14,362 nucleotides of DNA from Halieaceae bacterium UBA3479 (GTDB lineage Bacteria > Pseudomonadota > Gammaproteobacteria > Pseudomonadales > Halieaceae): the NCBI GenBank assembly GCA_002377985.1, contig DFQW01000154.1, forward strand, positions 8,073-22,434, given 5' to 3'. The stretch's first letter is position 1. Each line of letters opens with the position of its first letter. Shown in pieces: positions 13,814 through 14,362 of the stretch. The notes under the pieces are model-generated. The model made no database searches. It worked only from the letters and a program-made list of their open reading frames with translations, and had not been told where the DNA came from. The position numbers and the translations under genes are program-made.

Positions 13814-14362
13814 ATGAGTATGGTCCGGGTTTTGACTGGCATCACCACGACCGGTACGCCGCATTTGGGGAACTACGTGGGCGCGATTCGCCCAGCAATT
13901 GAGGCCTCCCGAGATGGGAATACCGAGGCGTATTTGTTCTTGGCTGATTTTCATGCGTTGATAAAAAATCAGGATCCGGATCAGGTGGCGCAGTCGAGCC
14001 GGGAGATTGCCGCAACCTGGTTGGCACTCGGGCTTGACCCAGAGCGCACCTTTTTTTACCGCCAATCGGATATTCCCGAGATTGCCGAGCTCAGTTGGAT
14101 ACTGAGCTGTTCTGCCGCCAAGGGTTTGATGAATCGCGCGCATGCCTACAAAGCGGCGGTGCAAGCCAACGAGCTGGCCGGGGAGGACCCGGATTTTGGC
14201 GTGACAATGGGTTTATTCTCCTACCCTATACTCATGGCGGCGGATATTCTTATATTCAATGCGCACAAAGTGCCTGTGGGTCGAGACCAGATCCAGCATG
14301 TCGAAATGGCGCGGGATATCGCGCAGCGCTTCAATCACCACTATGGCGAGGTCTTTACGCTT
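13814..14362 (+). CDS. trpS: Tryptophanyl-tRNA synthetase, 3'-truncated by window edge
   Basis: TrpS charges tRNA-Trp with tryptophan in the cytoplasm. The frame is open from the ATG at 13814 to the last base, giving 183 residues of an expected roughly 330-450. [20 protein letters not shown] opens the protein, with HLGN (17-20) as the class I HIGH motif. The tryptophan-pocket and interface segments [10 protein letters not shown] at 137-146 and [12 protein letters not shown] at 153-164 are clear. The N-terminus resembles the Pseudomonas-type TrpS more than the shorter E. coli enzyme. AGAGG lies 8 bases before the ATG at 13814; an in-frame ATG two codons later is less well spaced. The KMSKS motif would lie beyond the window. 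Confidence 0.96.
   Translation, partial: MSMVRVLTGITTTGTPHLGNYVGAIRPAIEASRDGNTEAYLFLADFHALIKNQDPDQVAQSSREIAATWLALGLDPERTFFYRQSDIPEIAELSWILSCSAAKGLMNRAHAYKAAVQANELAGEDPDFGVTMGLFSYPILMAADILIFNAHKVPVGRDQIQHVEMARDIAQRFNHHYGEVFTL

Noticed and set aside
1..14362. Search by eye for mobile elements, CRISPR arrays, toxin-antitoxin or phage-defence genes, tRNAs and housekeeping ncRNAs.
   Set aside because: No transposase, integrase, direct-repeat array, defence domain or tRNA-like cloverleaf was seen. MoxR and VWA proteins also occur in some defence-like ternary systems, but this gene set is the standard Bat operon.

Overview
The window reads as an ordinary chromosomal segment of a gammaproteobacterium. 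Genes are densely packed, with short overlaps and Shine-Dalgarno-like sites. The strongest taxonomic hint is a clear ribosome modulation factor (Rmf), a family largely confined to Gammaproteobacteria. PepN is close to the E. coli/Pseudomonas type, and TrpS and the M18 peptidase look like the Pseudomonas-type proteins. A marine Cellvibrionales/Halieaceae-like or Pseudomonas-related lineage is a reasonable inference, but the sequence alone does not fix the genus. There is no transposase, integrase, phage gene, CRISPR array or tRNA.

Layout. (1) 1-2361, + strand: pepN, cut at its 5' end by the window edge. (2) 9159 down to 2398, - strand: a six-gene MoxR/Bat operon, in transcription order moxR (AAA+ ATPase), a DUF58 protein, a DUF4381 membrane protein, batA (VWA), batB fused to a BatC-like TPR region, and batD. 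Every junction overlaps (8, 4, 8, 8 and 20 bp), so the six proteins are probably translationally coupled and act as one envelope-associated MoxR-VWA chaperone-like machine. (3) 9269-9472, - strand: rmf, 109 bp upstream of moxR on the same strand. (4) 9473-9947: 475 bp without a convincing gene but rich in inverted repeats. It ends in a strong + strand intrinsic terminator whose U-tract touches the ribosome binding site of the next gene. (5) 9948-10385, + strand: a small DUF3429 membrane protein, whose 3' end overlaps by 16 bp the convergent mobA (10370-10945, - strand). (6) From 10997, + strand: tsaB, uppP, apeB and trpS, closely packed and probably one operon (t6A tRNA modification, undecaprenyl-phosphate recycling, peptide turnover, tRNA charging). 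trpS is cut by the window end.

The proteins are all known families. The most novel-looking element is non-coding: the 5' leader of the DUF3429 gene. Segments at 9856-9863, 9874-9881, 9912-9918 and 9921-9929 can pair in mutually exclusive ways, giving either a terminator or an antiterminator. This is the architecture of a transcription attenuator or riboswitch, although a free-standing sRNA with its own terminator is also possible. I cannot match it to a known RNA family from the sequence alone.
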